A stretch of DNA of 64,000 bases, from contig NZ_CP094984.1 in assembly GCF_022869865.1 (NCBI RefSeq), positions 2,790,001 through 2,854,000 on the forward strand, written 5' to 3'. Below, one piece after another: positions 43,989 through 52,505 of the stretch. Every line of letters starts with the position of its first letter. Position 1 is the first letter of the stretch. Source of the DNA: Arthrobacter zhangbolii (GTDB taxonomy: Bacteria > Actinomycetota > Actinomycetes > Actinomycetales > Micrococcaceae). A program made the translations under genes and the position numbers. The notes beneath the pieces are model-generated. The model ran no database searches. It was not told where the DNA came from and was given only the letters and a program-made list of their open reading frames with translations.

Positions 43989-45661
43989 CAGGCGCCGTCC
44001 CCGGAGGAAGGCTCTGCGGGCAGGGGCTTCGCATCCCCGCCCGCGGCGCGGCCGGCACTTTCCGGCCGACTGTCCGCCGTGGCGGACCACGGGGCGGGTT
44101 CTGGCAGCGCCTCGGTGCCGGTGTCACCGCGCAGCCGCTTGAGTATCAGTTCGGCACTGATCAGGCACATGGGCAGGCCGATGCCAGGCAGCGTGGACCC
44201 GCCGGCGTACAGCAGGCCGTCCACCTTGCGGCTGGCGTTCGAGCCGCGGAAGAAGGCGCTCTGCTTCAGGATATGTGCCGGGCCCAGCAGGGTACCGCGC
44301 CACGAATTGAGGTCGGTGACAAAATCCTGCGGACCGACAGTGCGGCGGATAATGATGCGCTCGGCCAGATCCGGGATACCGGCCCAGGACGAGATCTGGG
44401 CGATCACTGCATCCGCCATCTTCTCGATGCGCGGATCCCCGGCGCCGTCGATCCCGCCTGCGCCCAGGGACGGATCTGAGGGCACGGGAACCAGCACAAA
44501 AAGGTTTTCATGGCCCTCCGGTGCAGCGTCCGGGTCCGTGGCGCTGGGCCGGCAGACATACAGCGACGCGGGATCCGGCACCGAAGTGTCCTTGCCGAAA
44601 ATCTTCTCGAAGTTCGCTTTCCAGTCTTCGGTAAAGAGCAGGGTGTGGTGCTGCAGCTGCGGCAACGTCCCCTGTACGCCCAAGTGGAGCAACAGCCCGC
44701 CCGGACCCGGAACCCGTCGCTGCCAGTACTTTTCCGGATAGGTCTGCAGTTCCAGTGGCAGGAGCTCGGTTTCAGTGTGGTGCAGGTCCGCGGCGGAGAC
44801 CACCAGGTCCGCGTCCAGTGACTCCAGGGTGCCGTCCGGGCTGCGGTACTGCACACCGGTGGCCCGGGTTTTGCGGCCGGAGACCTCCGTACGGATCGAG
44901 GTGACTTCCGCGCCGGTAATCACCCGGGCGCCCTCGGCCTGCGCCAGGTCCCCGATCACGGAAACGATCCGATGGAAACCGCCCATGGGGTACAGCACAC
45001 CGTCGGCGAGGTCCAGCCGGCTCATCAGGTGGTACATGCTGGGCGTAGTGAACGGCGAGGAGCCAAGGAATACCGCCGGATATCCCAGGATCTGCCGGAT
45101 CCTTGGGTCAGTGAAGCGCTTGGCCACGAAGCTGCTCAGCGGTTCCAGCAGCAGGCGGGCCAGACGGGGTCCGCGCCGCAGCACGTCCGGACGCAGCAGC
45201 GGCAGGAAGGACGCGAAGGTCGAGTACAGGAACCGCTTCTTCGCCATGGCGTAGACCTCTTCTGAGGACTCCAGGTACTCCTCCAGGCGTTGCCCGGCAC
45301 CGGGTTCCAGGGAGTCGAAGAGGGCTATGTTTTCCTCCCGGGTCGCGGCGATGTCCACGGGACCGGTCTGCCCTTCGAACAGCACCCGGTACCCCGGATC
45401 GAGTTTGACCAGCTGCAGCTGCTCAGCCGCGGAGGTCCCCAGCAGACGGAAGAAGTGGTCAAATACCTCGGGCATCAGGTACCAGGACGGACCGGTGTCA
45501 AAGCGGAACCCGCCGGTTTCCCAGCTGCCGGCGCGGCCGCCTGTTTCCGGCTGCTTCTCCAGCACCGTGACTTCCAGGCCTTCGCGGGCCAGCAGGGCCG
45601 CGGTGGCCAGTCCGGTAATCCCGCCCCCGATAACGACGGCGGTACGCGGCTGGGTGCTCAT
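43988..45661 (-). CDS. crtI: Phytoene desaturase
   Basis: The 557-residue flavoprotein carries the FAD motif VIGGGITGLATAALLAREG at the N-terminus and the late GGSTLPGIGLPMCLISAEL of CrtI enzymes. It converts phytoene to lycopene at the membrane. The last 40 residues are an unconserved Ala/Pro/Glu-rich tail. It overlaps crtB by 4 bases and crtYe by one base. Confidence 0.95.
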   Translation of the reverse strand: MSTQPRTAVVIGGGITGLATAALLAREGLEVTVLEKQPETGGRAGSWETGGFRFDTGPSWYLMPEVFDHFFRLLGTSAAEQLQLVKLDPGYRVLFEGQTGPVDIAATREENIALFDSLEPGAGQRLEEYLESSEEVYAMAKKRFLYSTFASFLPLLRPDVLRRGPRLARLLLEPLSSFVAKRFTDPRIRQILGYPAVFLGSSPFTTPSMYHLMSRLDLADGVLYPMGGFHRIVSVIGDLAQAEGARVITGAEVTSIRTEVSGRKTRATGVQYRSPDGTLESLDADLVVSAADLHHTETELLPLELQTYPEKYWQRRVPGPGGLLLHLGVQGTLPQLQHHTLLFTEDWKANFEKIFGKDTSVPDPASLYVCRPSATDPDAAPEGHENLFVLVPVPSDPSLGAGGIDGAGDPRIEKMADAVIAQISSWAGIPDLAERIIIRRTVGPQDFVTDLNSWRGTLLGPAHILKQSAFFRGSNASRKVDGLLYAGGSTLPGIGLPMCLISAELILKRLRGDTGTEALPEPAPWSATADSRPESAGRAAGGDAKPLPAEPSSGDGA

Positions 45662-46578
45662 GGATGCGGTCCGTTCGGTTCGGTGTTGATGGGGGCTGCG
45701 GCCGGGACGGTGGCCCGCCTCGTCAAGACCGCGCGGGCAGCGATGCGGGCCTTGACTGGATTCGGGACACGGACGCGGGTGGTGCGCAGCCGGGCGGCAG
45801 GAGTAGCGCGCAGCCGGCGGGCCAGTTCGGTAAAGAGCTCCTGGGCCAGGACGACGGCGGCACGGCAGCCGGCCGGAAGCTCGGCGGCAGCAGCCCCCGA
45901 GACCAGCAGATCCGCGTCAATGCTGTCCAGGATCCTGTTTTTGTCCGTCTCCGTGAAGGCATCGACCGTGACGCCGGGGAAGTAGCTGCGGCCGAGGGTC
46001 TCAAAGTCCTGGGCAAGATCGCGCAGGAAATTGACCTTCTGGAACGCTGACCCCAGCCGCTGGGCGCCCTCGCGCAGCCGCTTGGACTGGTCTTCCGGGA
46101 TGGCGAGATCCTGCAGGAAACACTGCAGGCACATCAGCCCCACCACTTCGGCTGATCCGTAGACGTACTCATTGAAACTGGCTTCGGTGTGTTCGGCCTG
46201 TTCCAGGTCCGCGCGCATGGATGCGAAGAAGGGCCGGGTCAGTTCAGGCCCGATGCCGGTGGCCCTGGCGGTCAGCGCAAACGCGTGCACCACGAGGTTC
46301 ACGCTGTACCCGGTGCGCAGCGCCCGCTCCGTGTCCGCTTCCAGTTCGTCCAGGAGCGCGCCGATGTCCCCGCGCGGTATCTTTGCCGCAAGGGCCACGC
46401 CGTCCACGATCTCGTCGGCCAGCCGCACCAGTGCGTAGATGGTTTCGATTTGCCTGCGGGTCCGCGCCGGGAGCAGGCGTGAGGCCAGGCCGAAGGATGT
46501 GGAATAGGACCGGATCAGCACCGCTGAGGTCTCTCCGGCCACGGTGTTGTAGAGGGCGAGACCCTGTTCTGCCGCCAT
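45658..46578 (-). CDS. crtB: Phytoene synthase
   Basis: The 306-residue enzyme joins two GGPP into phytoene. The substrate motifs are YALVRLADEIVDG (DxxxD-type) and LRDLAQDFETLGRSYFPG, with the squalene/phytoene synthase pattern YGSAEVVGLMCLQ. It lies 3 bases after crtE and overlaps crtI by 4. Confidence 0.94.
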   Translation of the reverse strand: MAAEQGLALYNTVAGETSAVLIRSYSTSFGLASRLLPARTRRQIETIYALVRLADEIVDGVALAAKIPRGDIGALLDELEADTERALRTGYSVNLVVHAFALTARATGIGPELTRPFFASMRADLEQAEHTEASFNEYVYGSAEVVGLMCLQCFLQDLAIPEDQSKRLREGAQRLGSAFQKVNFLRDLAQDFETLGRSYFPGVTVDAFTETDKNRILDSIDADLLVSGAAAAELPAGCRAAVVLAQELFTELARRLRATPAARLRTTRVRVPNPVKARIAARAVLTRRATVPAAAPINTEPNGPHP

Positions 46579-46581
46579 GTC

Positions 46582-47649
46582 TTAGCGTCCCCTGTTCACG
46601 GCGTCGTCGACCACCGCGGACAAGGCTGCCCGCAGGCCCGGCGTCACGGCAGGGCAGTCCAGGCGCTGGCGGGCACGGTCAGCATATTCGCGCACCAGTT
46701 CCCGGGCGTGGTCCCGCGCTCCGGAGGAAACCAGCAACTCCCGTGCCCGGGCCGCCCCACGGGCGGTGAGCGAGGGGCTGCCGATCAAATCCGAAAGTTC
46801 AGCCCACTCGGGTTTGTCCGAGGCATAGGAAATCAGGACGGTGCGCTTGCCTTCGCGCAGGTCCGAGAACGTGGACTTGCCGGTGGCGGTTTCCGATCCG
46901 AAAACACCCAGCAGGTCATCAACCACCTGGTAGGCAATGCCGATATCCCGCCCGTAGAGGCCCAGGGTCGACACAACCTCGTCAGGCGCCCCGGCCAGCA
47001 CGGCGCCTGCCTGCAACGGGGCCTCAAAGGAGTAGACGGCTGTCTTCAGCCGTTCCATGTGCAGTATTTCGTCGATGGGCGGTGCCCCGGGGTGGAACGA
47101 GAAATCGACGTCAATCAGTTCCCCGCCGGCGGACGCAAAGACTGCGTCGTCCAGGATTTCGGCAAGTCGCAACCGTGTCTCCGGGGATACGGGAGAGCGG
47201 TCAAGCAGGCGGAAAGCACCGGTGAGCGCCAGGTCGCCGGCGATAACGCCTGCTGAGAGTCCGCGGTGCCGGGCGGCACCGGTTTCGGCCCCGGCGGAGG
47301 AGGCCAGGTCACGGTATACGCCCGAGACGTTCTCCTGGCCGCGCCGGGTGAAATCCAGGTCGATCACGTCGTCATGGACAATCAGCGCCGTGTGCAGAAG
47401 TTCAAACGCGGCGCCGACGCCGGCCGCTGCAGCGGTGTCGGTGCCCCCGAGATTCAAATAGGCGGTCAGCAGGATCCGCGGCCGCACCCTTTTGCCTCCG
47501 GCGGTGGAATCCTCGAGGGTCTGCCACAGGGACAGGTAGCTGGGTCCGAGCTTCGCGGCCCGGGCCTTGGCCCGTTCAAAGAACCGGTCGAGGACATCCT
47601 CAACCATGCCTTGGCCGGCAGATAGATCGAGCGGGGGGTGCGTCTCCAT
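46582..47649 (-). CDS. crtE: Geranylgeranyl diphosphate synthase
   Basis: The 355-residue trans-prenyltransferase has the first aspartate motif in LIVHDDVIDLDF and the second in AYQVVDDLLGVFG, with GGKRVRPRILLTAYL at the start of the fold. It makes GGPP, the crtB substrate. The ATG at 47649 is the last plausible start before the divergent idi gene. It is the first gene of the carotenoid operon. Confidence 0.92.
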   Translation of the reverse strand: METHPPLDLSAGQGMVEDVLDRFFERAKARAAKLGPSYLSLWQTLEDSTAGGKRVRPRILLTAYLNLGGTDTAAAAGVGAAFELLHTALIVHDDVIDLDFTRRGQENVSGVYRDLASSAGAETGAARHRGLSAGVIAGDLALTGAFRLLDRSPVSPETRLRLAEILDDAVFASAGGELIDVDFSFHPGAPPIDEILHMERLKTAVYSFEAPLQAGAVLAGAPDEVVSTLGLYGRDIGIAYQVVDDLLGVFGSETATGKSTFSDLREGKRTVLISYASDKPEWAELSDLIGSPSLTARGAARARELLVSSGARDHARELVREYADRARQRLDCPAVTPGLRAALSAVVDDAVNRGR

Positions 47650-47684
47650 AGGTAAAGTAAACACGTATGCGACAAAGGGAAGAA
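47650..47684. promoter_or_regulatory. Compact divergent region between crtE and idi
   Basis: Only 35 bases separate the chosen start codons of crtE and idi. The AT-rich core GGTAAAGTAAACACG contains GTAAA twice. Promoter elements for one or both directions must overlap each other or the coding starts. No MarR-type crtR gene is present nearby. Confidence 0.4.
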
Positions 47685-48206
47685 ATGACAGGCCGCCCGG
47701 AGCAGGTTGTTCTGGTTGACATCGATGGCAGCCCGCTGGGTACCCATGACAAAGCCACCGTGCACACCACCGACACGCCGCTGCATCTGGCGTTCTCCAC
47801 GCACGTGTACAACCCCGACGGCCGCCTGCTGGTGACCCGACGGGCGCTGTCCAAACTGACCTGGCCTGGCGTCTGGACGAATTCCTTCTGCGGGCACCCC
47901 GGGCCCGGCGAGGCAACAGAGGACGCCGTCCGCCGCCGCGCACAGCGCGAGCTTGGGTTGGAGATCCGGGATCTGACGCTGCATCTTCCCGATTTCCGCT
48001 ACCGCGCAGTAGATGCGTCCGGGATTGTCGAACACGAGATCTGCCCGGTCTATACGGCTGTAGCGGACGCCGACCCGGTGCCCGCCGCGGACGAGGTTAT
48101 GGACTGGGAGTGGGCTGATCCGGCGCAACTGGTCCCCGCTGTGCGGCTGACGCCCTGGGCATTCAGCCCGTGGCTGGTCCTTCAACTGCCGCTGCTCTAC
48201 CCCTGA
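47685..48206 (+). CDS. idi: Isopentenyl-diphosphate delta-isomerase
   Basis: The 173-residue type 1 isomerase interconverts IPP and DMAPP. The active-site Cys is in WTNSFCGHPGPGE, the NUDIX-like metal site is RRRAQRELGL, and the Glu/His cluster is IVEHEICPVYTA. I chose the ATG at 47685 because AAAGGGAA precedes it; an ATG at 47667 is also possible. It supplies DMAPP, which both CrtE and CrtEb use. Its 3' end overlaps the convergent glycosyltransferase gene by 10 bases. Confidence 0.94.
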   Translation: MTGRPEQVVLVDIDGSPLGTHDKATVHTTDTPLHLAFSTHVYNPDGRLLVTRRALSKLTWPGVWTNSFCGHPGPGEATEDAVRRRAQRELGLEIRDLTLHLPDFRYRAVDASGIVEHEICPVYTAVADADPVPAADEVMDWEWADPAQLVPAVRLTPWAFSPWLVLQLPLLYP

Positions 48207-48982
48207 CCATCACCGACCGGGCGAAACCGCTGCTCCCATCGCCGCCACGGGTACTCCTGCGGCCAATGGCCGGCGAGGGTGTGGAAGGCCCGGCGGAAGC
48301 GCAGGCTTAGGCTGGCCCCGGTCTGCACCGCCCTCGGTGCCATTCCCACCACCAGCTCCCGGTCCAGCCGGCAGCGCCGCCGGGGACCGAGGTGAAAGCT
48401 TAGGCAAACGTCGTCGTGCATCTGCGCATCATCCCGGTGCACCTCGTTGCTGATGTCCTGCCAGGTGCCTGCCCGCATGGCCATATTCGAGCCGAAAACC
48501 GGCCAACGGGCCAGCGCGGAACCCATCGCCAGAAAGTAGGCGCCCAGGTACAGGCCTGCGAGAAGCCTGCCGGCCCATGGCGGCATCCCGTAGAACACTC
48601 CCGGACCGCTGAGGACCTCCAGCTGAGGATTCGCCGTGAAGTTTTCAGCTATGCGCGCAATCCAATCCGGCGGCAGGACACAGTCCGCGTCGCATCGGGC
48701 AATGATGAGATCCGCTGCGTCCGCGCCAAAGGCAACGGCATCGTAACCCGCGCCGGCCGCGGCGGGGATCCCGGGGACGGGTTCAAACACCACACGGGCA
48801 CCGTAGCGGCGGGCAACGTCCGCGCTGGCATCGGCGCTGTTGTTGTCCACCACCACGATTTCCGCGGGCGGGACGCTCTGCTGCGCCAGGGACTGCAGGC
48901 AGGCCTCAAGCAGGTCGGCGTCGTCGCGGCACGGAATGACTACGGACACCGAAGGAAGCGCTGCGGTACGCGGTGATGGCAT
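48197..48982 (-). CDS. GT2-family glycosyltransferase
   Basis: The 261-residue protein has a GT-A fold: SVVIPCRDDADLLEACLQSL, VVDNNSADASADVARRYGA and ARCDADCVLPPDW, the metal-binding DxD-like site. PVFGSNMAMRAGTW and a DD near residue 190 follow. There are only weak hydrophobic segments. It may glycosylate the C50 carotenoid, as glucosylated decaprenoxanthin is known, but location is the only reason to say so. Cell-envelope roles are equally possible. Confidence 0.82.
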   Translation of the reverse strand: MPSPRTAALPSVSVVIPCRDDADLLEACLQSLAQQSVPPAEIVVVDNNSADASADVARRYGARVVFEPVPGIPAAAGAGYDAVAFGADAADLIIARCDADCVLPPDWIARIAENFTANPQLEVLSGPGVFYGMPPWAGRLLAGLYLGAYFLAMGSALARWPVFGSNMAMRAGTWQDISNEVHRDDAQMHDDVCLSFHLGPRRRCRLDRELVVGMAPRAVQTGASLSLRFRRAFHTLAGHWPQEYPWRRWEQRFRPVGDGQG

Positions 48983-49065
48983 GGGCTGAGTTTAGCGTGG
49001 GAGGGCCGAAGGAGCCCCCGGGGTTTCCGCCGCCTCTCCTGCCCGCCGCCTTCCCGGGCTACCGT

Positions 49066-49713
49066 ATGAGGATGATCGATGCACTGCTCCGCGCCCCGGA
49101 GAGCCGGAAGGAACTGCTCGCAGACGTCGTACGGGTGCTGGGCCTGCTGAGTATCCTGGCGGCGGTGGTACTGCTCGGGCCGGTGGAAACCTCGCTGTTC
49201 CTGCTGGTGATGCTGGGCATGCTGGTGGCCCGGGCCCTGACCGTGCTGCCGGGCTTTGACGCCGTCTACGGGCTGGTGCTGCTGCTGGCGGCCTGGAGCA
49301 GCGTTGCGGACCTGTACGCCCGTATCTCCTGGTGGGACCTGGTGATCCACTGCGCCGCAACCGGAGTCCTGGCCGTGATGACCTATTTCCTTCTGGTGCA
49401 ATTCGGTGCGGTCCCCGGGGTCCGGCGCCCGCACCGCTCCTCCCGGTCCCTGCCGCTGGTGGTTCCGGTGTTGGTTCTGGCACTTGGCCTGGGCCTGAGT
49501 GTGTTGTGGGAAATGGCTGAATGGTGGGGCCACACCTTCGTGGACGCGACTATCAACGTGGGCTACGAAGACACCATGGCCGATTTGGCTGCGGGGGGAC
49601 TTGGCGCCCTGGCCGCCGGGATATTCCTGGGCGCCGCGGTCCGCCGTTCCGGGGCACGCGCGGACGGCCGGCTGGCACAGAAGTCTGATCCGCGGCAGAA
49701 CACTGACCACTGA
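49066..49713 (+). CDS. YjdF/DUF2238-like membrane protein
   Basis: From the ATG at 49066 the protein has 215 residues with about six membrane segments. WEMAEWWGHTFVDATINVGYEDTMADLAAGGLGAL is the signature of the DUF2238/YjdF family, in which the acidic and His residues are conserved. Role unknown. An ATG at 49072 is also possible. A strong terminator follows. Confidence 0.75.
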   Translation: MRMIDALLRAPESRKELLADVVRVLGLLSILAAVVLLGPVETSLFLLVMLGMLVARALTVLPGFDAVYGLVLLLAAWSSVADLYARISWWDLVIHCAATGVLAVMTYFLLVQFGAVPGVRRPHRSSRSLPLVVPVLVLALGLGLSVLWEMAEWWGHTFVDATINVGYEDTMADLAAGGLGALAAGIFLGAAVRRSGARADGRLAQKSDPRQNTDH

Positions 49714-49770
49714 TCCCGCGGCCGCTGACGGACCCGCGGACGGACCCGCGGACAGCGGAGGAAAAAGCAA

Positions 49771-49804
49771 AGAGGCATCCCGGGCAGCTGCCCGGGATGC
49801 CTCT
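49771..49804. terminator. Bidirectional terminator
   Basis: AGAGGCATCCCGGGC pairs perfectly with its complement across the loop AGCT. The plus side runs into GTTTTAGG and the minus side into TTGCTTTTTCC, so it can serve both convergent genes (YjdF-like and TerC). Confidence 0.9.
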
Positions 49805-49849
49805 GTTTTAGGTACGTATCTTTAGGTACGTGAGTGCAGGTACCTGCCC

Positions 49850-51040
49850 TTAGCGGGAGAGGTAACGCTCGTGCTCGCTATGTGCGCGGGCCACGGTCTC
49901 ACGGATCTCTTCGATGTCCTTGACCTTGTCGCGGTACTTGATGTCCATCTTCATGATGTCCTGCTCCTCGTCGCACAGAGCCTTGTAGACGCGCTCGCGC
50001 TCACCCGGGTCGGCTGTGTAGGACAGGTCCAGGTAGGCGTCGGCGTGGCGGCGTGCGTTGTTGACGGCGGCCATGGCCTTGCCTGCGGGGCTGACCAGGG
50101 AAGCAATCACGGTGACCGCAAGGACGCCCACAATGACGGAGAGGGAAAGGCCGGTGCTGATTTCAAAGACCGGAACATGCTCACCGCCGTTGATGAACGG
50201 CAGGGTGTTTTCATGCAGGGCGTGCAGGACAAGCTTGACGCCGATGAAGGCCAGGATGGTGGCGAGGCCGTAGCTGAGGTAGATGAGGCGGTCCAGCAGC
50301 CCGTCGATCAGGAAGTAGAGCTGGCGCAGGCCCATCAGGGAGAAGGCCGTGGCCGTAAAGACGATGAAGACGTTCTGCGTCAGCCCGAAGATGGCGGGAA
50401 TGGAGTCGAGGGCGAAGAGGATGTCGGTACCGCCAATGGCCACCATGACCAGCAGCATCGGGGTGAGAACGCGCTTGCCGTTCTCGATGGTGAACATCTT
50501 GTCGCCGTCGTACTTATCCGACGTGTGGAAGATCTTGCGTGCCAGGCGAATGACGAAGTTGTTCGCTTCGTCGTCGCCTTCGGTGCTCTCGGGCTTGAGC
50601 AGATTGCCGGCCGTGATCAGCAGGATCAGGCCGAAGAGGTAGAAGACCCAGGAGAAGGAGTTGATCAGCGCGGCGCCAAGAAGGATGAACCCGGTGCGGG
50701 CAATCAAGGCGAAGACAATGCCGAAAAGCAGTACCTTCTGCTGGTCCTCACGCGGTACCCGGAAGCTGGCCATGATGATCAGGAAGACAAACAGGTTGTC
50801 TACCGACAGGGCCTTCTCGGTGATGTAGCCGGCGAAGTATTCGGTGCCCATCTGGGTGCCGCCCAGAACCCAGACAACAACGCCGAACAGGATGGCCAGG
50901 CCCACGTAAATGGCGGACCAGATGGCCGCTTCCTTCAGGGTGGGGATGTGGGCCTTGCGGATATGGAAGAAGTAGTCGAAGGCCAGAAGGCCCAGAATGA
51001 CAACAATGGTCACTCCCCAGACTAGGGGGGAAACAGTCAT
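49850..51040 (-). CDS. TerC-family membrane protein
   Basis: The 396-residue protein has nine predicted membrane segments and matches TerC/Alx: EYFAGYITEKALSVDNLFVFLII, LLFGIVFALIARTGFILLGAALI, and GGTDILFALDSIPAIFGLTQNVFIVFTATAFSLMGLRQLYFLI. The acidic residues in SVDN and ALDSIP are the conserved metal ligands. Members export manganese or help metalate secreted proteins. A yybP-ykoY riboswitch lies in the leader, supporting a manganese role. The C-terminal 90 residues are cytosolic and charged. Confidence 0.93.
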   Translation of the reverse strand: MTVSPLVWGVTIVVILGLLAFDYFFHIRKAHIPTLKEAAIWSAIYVGLAILFGVVVWVLGGTQMGTEYFAGYITEKALSVDNLFVFLIIMASFRVPREDQQKVLLFGIVFALIARTGFILLGAALINSFSWVFYLFGLILLITAGNLLKPESTEGDDEANNFVIRLARKIFHTSDKYDGDKMFTIENGKRVLTPMLLVMVAIGGTDILFALDSIPAIFGLTQNVFIVFTATAFSLMGLRQLYFLIDGLLDRLIYLSYGLATILAFIGVKLVLHALHENTLPFINGGEHVPVFEISTGLSLSVIVGVLAVTVIASLVSPAGKAMAAVNNARRHADAYLDLSYTADPGERERVYKALCDEEQDIMKMDIKYRDKVKDIEEIRETVARAHSEHERYLSR

Positions 51041-51072
51041 GAAGGTCTGCTTTCGTAGGGTACGCCAAAGGA

Positions 51073-51175
51073 GCATAGGTCTCTCCCGCCAGCAAAATGA
51101 TGCTGGCCGCTGAACCCGGCGGAGCGTCGGTGCTCCACGTGTTGACGGATATCGGCGTTTCGGGATACTCCCCTA
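51073..51175 (-). ncRNA. yybP-ykoY manganese riboswitch upstream of terC
   Basis: On the minus strand the leader begins with GGGGAGTATCCCG and ends with GGCGGGAGAGACCTATGC, the two conserved halves of the yybP-ykoY motif that meet in the manganese pocket. Several helices lie between them, such as GTGGAGCACCGACGCTCC and GGCCAGCATCATTTTGCTGGC. The class senses Mn(II) and turns on terC-type exporters. Position directly before terC is a classical context. The exact ends are approximate. Confidence 0.85.
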
Positions 51176-51183
51176 CGAAGTTT

Positions 51184-51798
51184 TCAGTCTAACAGGACCA
51201 AATCCGCTTTTGTGTCCACGTCACGTCCGTCGGCGAGGTCGGAGCAGTCGGTCACGTCCACAAGCTCGGGGTGGGACGCCAGAAATGCCCGCGCGCCGGT
51301 GTCCTGCCCGCCCGTCACGCCGGATTCCAGGCTTCGGACGGCAATCGATCTATCAAAGAGCACCGGGTGGCCCCGCCGCAGCCTGCCATCACCGTCCCGG
51401 TATCCGGCGGCGGCAATCCGTCCGGGCTGCCAGGATGAGCGGAGCCGGGAAACCGCCGCCGCGGTCAGCCCGGGCTGGTCCACCAGTGCCACGAGCACCG
51501 CCGAGGGCCGCAGCTGAACGGCGGCAGCCATACCCTGCCGGTAGCTGGTGCCCATGCCGTGCGGCCAGTCCGGGTTCAGCACCGGACTGGCACCCGCCAG
51601 ATCGGCTTCCGCCAGGATCCGGGTGCTGCCGGCCCCCAGCACCACCAGTACGTCCCTGCATCCCCCGGCCAGCAGGACCCTGATTTGGTGTTCAACCAAA
51701 GGCCGGCCATGGAAGGGCAGCAACGCCTTCGGCCCGCGGCCCAGGCGGGTGCCGGCCCCAGCAGCCAGCAGTACCGCCGTCGTCGCCGGCTCACCCAT
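51184..51798 (-). CDS. MobA-like nucleotidyltransferase
   Basis: The 204-residue protein has the NTP-transferase signature VLLAAGAGTRLGRGPKALLPF and later WPHGMGTSYRQGM and LVDQPGLT. It resembles MocA/MobA (CTP or GTP: molybdopterin transferases). The molybdenum role is inferred; no molybdoenzyme genes are adjacent. Confidence 0.83.
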   Translation of the reverse strand: MGEPATTAVLLAAGAGTRLGRGPKALLPFHGRPLVEHQIRVLLAGGCRDVLVVLGAGSTRILAEADLAGASPVLNPDWPHGMGTSYRQGMAAAVQLRPSAVLVALVDQPGLTAAAVSRLRSSWQPGRIAAAGYRDGDGRLRRGHPVLFDRSIAVRSLESGVTGGQDTGARAFLASHPELVDVTDCSDLADGRDVDTKADLVLLD

Positions 51799-51916
51799 CG
51801 GCTTCCCTTTCCGTAGCCAACCTCAGCGGCCGGACGGACCCGGGATTCCTACGCTTAAAACGCTGCAGCCGCCACGCAGGCTGGAGCGGGGCGGCTGCAC
51901 GGTGCAGCAAGGCTGA

Positions 51917-52216
51917 TCAGCCCTCGCAATCCTTGCAGTAAGCGACGCCGTCTTTTTCCACGGCCAGCTGGGAGCGGTGGCGGACGAGGAAGCAGGAGTT
52001 GCAGGTGAACTCGTCTTCCTGGGGCGGCACCACGCGTACGAGCAGTTCTTCGCCGGAGAGGTCGGCGCCAGGAAGTTCAAATCCTTCGGCTGCTTCGGCT
52101 TCATCGACGTCAACTACGGCAGACTGCTTGTCGCTGCGCCGGGCCTGGAGTTCCTCGATGGAGGCGGTGCCGGCTTCTTCCTCAGTCTTGCGCGGTGCGT
52201 CGTAATCTGTAGCCAT
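51917..52216 (-). CDS. DUF4193 protein
   Basis: The 99-residue protein has an acidic N-terminal half (ARRSDKQSAVVDVDEAEAAEG), the conserved DLSGEELLVRVVPPQEDEFTC and a zinc ribbon with CNSC and CKDC. This layout is that of DUF4193, a family common to actinobacteria and without known function. Conservation and four cysteines suggest a metal-binding protein. A TAGTAT -10-like box lies about 55 bases upstream of the start on the minus strand. Confidence 0.9.
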   Translation of the reverse strand: MATDYDAPRKTEEEAGTASIEELQARRSDKQSAVVDVDEAEAAEGFELPGADLSGEELLVRVVPPQEDEFTCNSCFLVRHRSQLAVEKDGVAYCKDCEG

Positions 52217-52385
52217 GTTCTCGGCTCACACTCCAAATCCGTAGTTGTGTTCTTTCCGGGCACTCGATACTAGCCGAACATAACTGCTGTTCCGCTGCAT
52301 GGTATTCCCATCAGCTGCTCCGGCAGTCATTTTTCGTCAGGTTCCGCACGCAGGCCCCCAAAAATACCTCCGCCTTCCCAACGTG

Positions 52386-52401
52386 CCTGTACCCGTACAG
52401 G
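52386..52401. promoter_or_regulatory. 16-bp inverted repeat
   Basis: CCTGTAC-CC-GTACAGG is a perfect inverted repeat in the DUF4193 / YtxH-like gap. It could be an operator or a small RNA stem. Confidence 0.4.
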
Positions 52402-52432
52402 TTCCGTTGTTCACAGTTCCTTTTTCGCGCCT

Positions 52433-52479
52433 CATGCAGAAGGAGCGGACGGGCCTGGCCCGTCCGCTCCTTCTGCATG
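52433..52479 (+). terminator. 22-bp perfect hairpin with uridine tract
   Basis: The arms CATGCAGAAGGAGCGGACGGGC and its exact complement enclose the loop CTG. The plus strand continues AATTTTTG. The minus strand, on which both flanking genes lie, continues AGGCGCGAAAAAGG and is not U-rich. No plus-strand protein gene ends here, so this may end a non-coding transcript. Confidence 0.75.
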
Positions 52480-52505
52480 AATTTTTGCTGCGCAGTGCCG
52501 TGCGG

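Noticed and set aside
49807-49846. TTTAGGTACGT direct repeat and CAGGTACCTG palindrome
   Set aside because: They lie directly after a strong bidirectional terminator and are short; chance or remnants of the terminator region are enough.
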